The notes beneath the pieces are model-generated. The model made no database searches and had not been told where the DNA came from. It was given only the letters and a program-made list of their open reading frames with translations. Both the position numbers and the translations under genes were made by a program. A stretch of DNA of 10,029 nt from assembly GCA_021774995.1 (NCBI GenBank), contig JAJFIM010000431.1:1-10029 (forward strand), given 5' to 3'. Shown piece by piece: positions 7,583 through 10,029 of the stretch. The stretch comes from Alphaproteobacteria bacterium. GTDB taxonomy: Bacteria > Pseudomonadota > Alphaproteobacteria > SMXP01. Numbering within the stretch: position 1 is the stretch's first letter; the number at the start of each line of letters is the position of its first letter.

Positions 7583-8278
7583 ATGGATGGACTTGACCTA
7601 CGCGAAAAAGAAGTTTGTCATGGTGGAGATGGCGTTAAACGCATCGCTCAAGCAGGACGGTTATTGCCCTTGAAGAATTCTCGATCTGGCGATGAATCAG
7701 GATCACTCCAACATGGGGGTGATCCTGATGCTGATTTGATCGCCAGGGTGGCCGCCGGGGATCATGGCGCCGTTCGCGAATTGGTTGACCGGCACTTGCC
7801 GAAAATGATTGCCGTGGCCCGGCGCATGCTAGGCACGCAAGAAGACGCCGAAGAGGTTGCGCAGGAAGTGTTTCTGCGCGTCTGGCGTCACGCCGGAAAT
7901 TGGGTTCCGGGCAAGGCAGAATTCGCCACATGGATGCACCGCGTTGCGCTGAACCTTTGTTATGATCGTTTGCGGAAAAAGCGTGAAGTTGCGATGGATG
8001 TCGTGCCCGAATGCGTTGACGGCGCGCCTACGCCTGCACAAGCATTGCATGACGCGCAAGTGGCGCGGCAGGTTGGGCGGGCTATGCAGGAATTGCCCGA
8101 TCGCCAGCGTTCCGCCATTGTTTTGTGTCACTACCAGAATTTGAGCAACATAGAAGCCGCCGCCATCATGGACATCAGCATCGAGGCATTGGAGTCACTT
8201 TTATCTCGCGGACGCCGCGGTCTGAAAGCCAGGCTTCTTGCTGAATCTGGCGATCTTGTGGGCGGGATGGATGCATAG
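7583..8278 (+). CDS. ECF-type RNA polymerase sigma factor
   Basis: This is a group 4 sigma factor, which directs RNA polymerase to a small regulon, usually on release from a membrane anti-sigma factor. Numbering from the ATG at 7583 (231 aa), region 2 covers about 51-132, with the helix DAEEVAQEVFLRVW (88-101) and the downstream FATWMHRVALNLCYDRLRKKR block. Region 4 covers about 156-216, with LPDRQRSAIVL and a helix-turn-helix around LSNIEAAAIMDISIEALESL. The last part resembles CnrH/RpoE-like ECF factors. The core is about 180 residues; the first 46 or so form an unusual, probably disordered extension. The start is uncertain: ATG 7583 has no clear Shine-Dalgarno, while the in-frame TTG at 7664 has AGGA 6 nt upstream and gives a more ordinary 205-codon product. 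The gene sits 26 nt before the anti-sigma candidate. A strong hairpin lies within its 5' coding region. Confidence 0.93.
   Translation: MDGLDLREKEVCHGGDGVKRIAQAGRLLPLKNSRSGDESGSLQHGGDPDADLIARVAAGDHGAVRELVDRHLPKMIAVARRMLGTQEDAEEVAQEVFLRVWRHAGNWVPGKAEFATWMHRVALNLCYDRLRKKREVAMDVVPECVDGAPTPAQALHDAQVARQVGRAMQELPDRQRSAIVLCHYQNLSNIEAAAIMDISIEALESLLSRGRRGLKARLLAESGDLVGGMDA
7686..7746 (+). promoter_or_regulatory. Strong nested hairpin in the 5' coding region of the sigma gene
   Basis: An inner stem of 14 pairs joins 7696-7709 to 7716-7729. It is perfect for 11 bp (ATCAGGATCAC with GTGATCCTGAT), then has one T-G wobble and two C-G pairs, closing a 6-nt loop AACATG. An outer perfect 8-bp stem joins CTGGCGAT (7686-7693) to ATCGCCAG (7739-7746), with a 2-by-9 internal loop between the stems. 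Twenty-two pairs in 61 nt is far beyond the small arms seen elsewhere in the window. It falls in the low-complexity extension of the sigma factor, just before conserved region 2. It lies 22 nt downstream of the alternative TTG start, so it could act on translation initiation, RNA stability or transcript elongation. No T-run follows. The pairings are read directly; the function is inference. Confidence 0.6.
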
Positions 8279-8304
8279 CCAAGGGATTGGGTGGAGATAA
8301 GAAT

Positions 8305-8817
8305 ATGAATATAGAAAGATTCAAACAGATCATAGCCGCTTATGGCGGCGATCCGGGCCGTTGGCCGGGCGAGGAACGCGCCCAAGCCATCGCGCTGTTG
8401 GCGCAATCGTCCGAAGCGTCCAACGCTCTGGAAGAGGAAGTAAAACTGGATCATGTGCTTGAACAGTCCTCTGGAGGCGACGTCACTCAAGCCTTGTTGA
8501 CGCAAATTCTCGGCTCAGCGGCATCCACCCTTGAAGGCTTGCCATTGGCCATGCCTGAGCCAATCGGCGCAGGGTGGTCTTGGGAGGCCTTTTTCTCCAG
8601 TGTTGACGCTATTGATTGGTCTTGGAGAAGCGTGATGCAGCCCTCGGTACTCCTGGGGTGCGTTGCATTGCTGGGATTGACGACAGGAATATTTGCGCCT
8701 GAAGCACTCGAACAGGCTGTCTATGGCGGTGAAATTGAAGAAGGCTTTTGGCGGGTGGCGTTCGATGAATCTGTTTTTAGTTTGGAGGAAATTCCCCCAA
8801 TAGGAGATGTGAAATGA
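8305..8817 (+). CDS. Single-pass membrane protein in the anti-sigma position
   Basis: A 170-residue protein with a cytoplasmic-looking N-terminal half, one hydrophobic segment at about 112-131 (from QPSVLLGCVALLGLTTGIF) and an acidic C-terminal tail of about 40 residues, presumably periplasmic. The N-terminus (IERFKQIIAAYGGDPGRWP, then EERAQAIALL) is an amphipathic helical block of the kind found in small proteins encoded directly after alphaproteobacterial ECF sigma genes. There is no HxxxCxxC zinc motif of ZAS anti-sigma factors. By position and topology it is most likely the anti-sigma factor that holds the upstream sigma at the membrane, like CnrY, but sequence alone does not prove this. 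The ATG at 8305 is preferred over the in-frame TTG at 8287 because GGAG (8293-8296) lies 8 nt before it. Its TGA overlaps the next ATG, which implies translational coupling. Confidence 0.75.
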   Translation: MNIERFKQIIAAYGGDPGRWPGEERAQAIALLAQSSEASNALEEEVKLDHVLEQSSGGDVTQALLTQILGSAASTLEGLPLAMPEPIGAGWSWEAFFSSVDAIDWSWRSVMQPSVLLGCVALLGLTTGIFAPEALEQAVYGGEIEEGFWRVAFDESVFSLEEIPPIGDVK

Positions 8818-9419
8818 GCACGGTCGATAAACCAGAGAGGCAAAGGCGGCGTGGCGGGCGCGTTCTATTGATTACCTCACTGGCGGTGAATCTGTTTCTC
8901 GTGGGGTTAATGGCGGGGGGCTGGGCGTCGGGATTTCGGTTCAGAGGGCCTATTGCAAGTAATTTCATGCGGCAAGCCGTAATGCCCGATATGCATGTCA
9001 GGCAATTGGCGCGTCAATTGCCTGATGGCGCACGGATGAAATTGCGCGAGGCCATGACCGACACGCGCGCCGTCAATCGCACCATCATTCATGACATACG
9101 CCTGTCGCGCCGCGCAATATTCCAATCCTTAAGAGCGGACCCCTTTGATTTGGCCCGGTTTGAAGAAGCGCTTCAGAGCGCCAGGCAGGCTGAATTGGCG
9201 CGGCGCAAATTATCCCATCAAGTATTGCTTAAGTTTTTGGATTCTCTTGATGACCAGGAAAAAGAATTTGTTTTAAAAATGGTGAGCAACGCGTTCGAGC
9301 GGCCGCAAGAATCTTTCAGGCCAGAACGTCTACAAAACAGAGATAATATGCGCCAGCCCGGTATGCGTTTAGATTTCGTTCCGAAGAATAAGTCCCCGGA
9401 ATTGGATGACGTGGAGTAA
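8814..9419 (+). CDS. Membrane-anchored periplasmic metal-sensor/CpxP-like helical protein
   Basis: A 201-residue protein with an arginine-rich N-terminus (residues 8-16), one membrane anchor at about 17-38 (RVLLITSLAVNLFLVGLMAG) and a helical periplasmic domain at about 54-160. Features such as LPDGARMKLREAM, SRRAIFQSLRADPFD and a long charged helix to LDSLDDQEKEFVLKMV match the heavy-metal-resistance/periplasmic sensor group that includes CnrX and relates loosely to ZraP and CpxP. Only three histidines (61, 93, 135) and several methionines could bind metal, and I cannot place them on the CnrX metal site. After residue 165 the tail is polar and probably disordered. AGGAG at 8802-8806 lies 7 nt before the ATG, and the start overlaps the previous stop as ATGA. 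The likely role is to pass a periplasmic signal to the anti-sigma protein. It is the last gene on this strand. Confidence 0.78.
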   Translation: MSTVDKPERQRRRGGRVLLITSLAVNLFLVGLMAGGWASGFRFRGPIASNFMRQAVMPDMHVRQLARQLPDGARMKLREAMTDTRAVNRTIIHDIRLSRRAIFQSLRADPFDLARFEEALQSARQAELARRKLSHQVLLKFLDSLDDQEKEFVLKMVSNAFERPQESFRPERLQNRDNMRQPGMRLDFVPKNKSPELDDVE

Positions 9420-9429
9420 TCGCACGGAT

Positions 9430-10029
9430 TTAAAATTCAGCCGTTGCTGAACGCTGCGCGGTTTCGTCGCTTTCCAGCAACGCATCATCCATTATATGTT
9501 CACGGCTGATAATCTTGTCGTCTTTTTCTTGGTGCAGTTTACGCGGCAAGGTTACACGGACGGTGGTTCCCGCTCCTAAGCTGCTTTTAACGGTAAGTGT
9601 CCCTTCGTGCATTTCAACAAGGGATTTTGCAAGGGCCAGGCCCAAGCCAGACCCACTCCGTTTGATGCTTTTTTGAGGTTCGATTTGTTCGAACGGCCTG
9701 GCGATTCTTCGCAAATCCTTATCGGCGATTCCAATGCCGGTATCGGCAATGTTAATAACGATATGGCTTTCCTCAGCTTGCCCGCTAACGGTAATGGCGC
9801 CGCCGCGCGGCGTAAACTTTACGGCGTTAGACAGCAGGTTTAAGAATATTTGTTTGGCTGCCCGCTTATCGGCAGTGACGATCGGCAGAAGGGGCAGTTT
9901 GTTGTCAAGGCGCAGCCCTTCTTCAAAGGCGCGCGGCTCAATGATGCGCATGCAATCGAGAATAACTTGCTCCAGGGAAACGTCTTGCTTCTCAAGCGTG
10001 ATCTTACCCACCTCGATTTTCGACATATC
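9430..10029 (-). CDS. Sensor histidine kinase, C-terminal catalytic part (5' end outside window)
   Basis: The visible 199 codons encode the end of the dimerisation/phosphoacceptor domain and a complete HATPase_c domain. The fragment opens with DMSKIEVGK, the familiar end of the HisKA helix pair, so the phosphorylated histidine and all sensor domains lie beyond the window. Numbering from that Met, the N box is NLLSNAVKF with Asn67, the G1 box is DTGIGI (95-100), the F box is PFEQIE (111-116) and the G2 box is GSGLGLALAKSLVE (125-138). All ATP-binding boxes are intact, so the kinase should be active. A polar tail of about 37 residues follows PRK and has no receiver domain, so in this part it is not a hybrid kinase. 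It resembles PleC/DivJ-type alphaproteobacterial kinases, but that is weak without the sensor part. It converges on the sigma operon with 10 bp between stops. Confidence 0.93.
   Translation of the reverse strand, partial: DMSKIEVGKITLEKQDVSLEQVILDCMRIIEPRAFEEGLRLDNKLPLLPIVTADKRAAKQIFLNLLSNAVKFTPRGGAITVSGQAEESHIVINIADTGIGIADKDLRRIARPFEQIEPQKSIKRSGSGLGLALAKSLVEMHEGTLTVKSSLGAGTTVRVTLPRKLHQEKDDKIISREHIMDDALLESDETAQRSATAEF
9432..9451 (-). terminator. Short terminator-like hairpin at the end of the histidine kinase gene
   Basis: Read on the minus strand, TTCAGC and GCTGAA form a perfect 6-bp stem with a 4-nt loop AACG, followed at once by TTTT. The stem includes the last codons and the T-run overlaps the TAA stop. 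This is a minimal rho-independent terminator, weak because the stem is short and only half GC. It has no T-run in the + direction, so it would not stop the convergent sigma operon. Confidence 0.4.

Noticed and set aside
1..10029. Mobile elements, CRISPR arrays, tRNA or rRNA genes
   Set aside because: No transposase or integrase, no regularly spaced repeats and no tRNA- or rRNA-like structure were seen; genes are compact and intact.

Overview
The window looks like chromosomal DNA from an alphaproteobacterium, probably a free-living one of moderate GC content (I judge low-to-mid 50s percent by eye, not counted). The evidence is a bipartite GlnE, an ECF sigma factor followed by a small membrane anti-sigma candidate and a membrane-anchored periplasmic sensor-like protein, a histidine kinase of the 'DMSKIEVGK' type, and dense ATGA-overlapped operons. 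I cannot name a genus. No tRNA, rRNA, CRISPR array, insertion sequence or phage gene is visible.

Region 1 (1-2426, + strand): the 3' five-sixths or so of glnE, the glutamine synthetase adenylyltransferase/adenylyl-removing enzyme. Both nucleotidyltransferase motifs are present; the N-terminus lies outside the window. A 144-bp gap follows, with a weak promoter candidate and an inverted repeat around the next ribosome binding site.

Region 2 (2571-6942, + strand): a tightly coupled three-gene operon in which each stop overlaps the next start as ATGA. It encodes two divergent paralogous FAD-dependent oxidoreductases of the phytoene-desaturase-like/PYROXD2-like superfamily and a stand-alone GcvT-like aminomethyltransferase-fold protein. 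No carotenoid gene is nearby. The pairing recalls the oxidoreductase + GcvT architecture of sarcosine and dimethylglycine dehydrogenases but uses a different flavoprotein family. The GcvT-like protein also lacks the aspartates of the canonical folate-site motif. The substrate is unknown, and this is the most interesting part of the window.

Region 3 (6943-9419, + strand): after a 178-bp leader with competing GC-rich hairpins come an exported protein with four canonical EF-hands, an ECF sigma factor, a single-pass membrane protein in the anti-sigma position, and a membrane-anchored protein resembling the CnrX/CpxP-like periplasmic metal-sensor families. Together they look like an envelope-stress or metal-responsive sigma module similar in logic to CnrYXH. 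The start region of the sigma gene contains a striking 61-nt nested hairpin.

Region 4 (9430-10029, - strand): the C-terminal ATPase part of a sensor histidine kinase, convergent with region 3 and separated by 10 bp, with a small terminator-like hairpin overlapping its stop codon.
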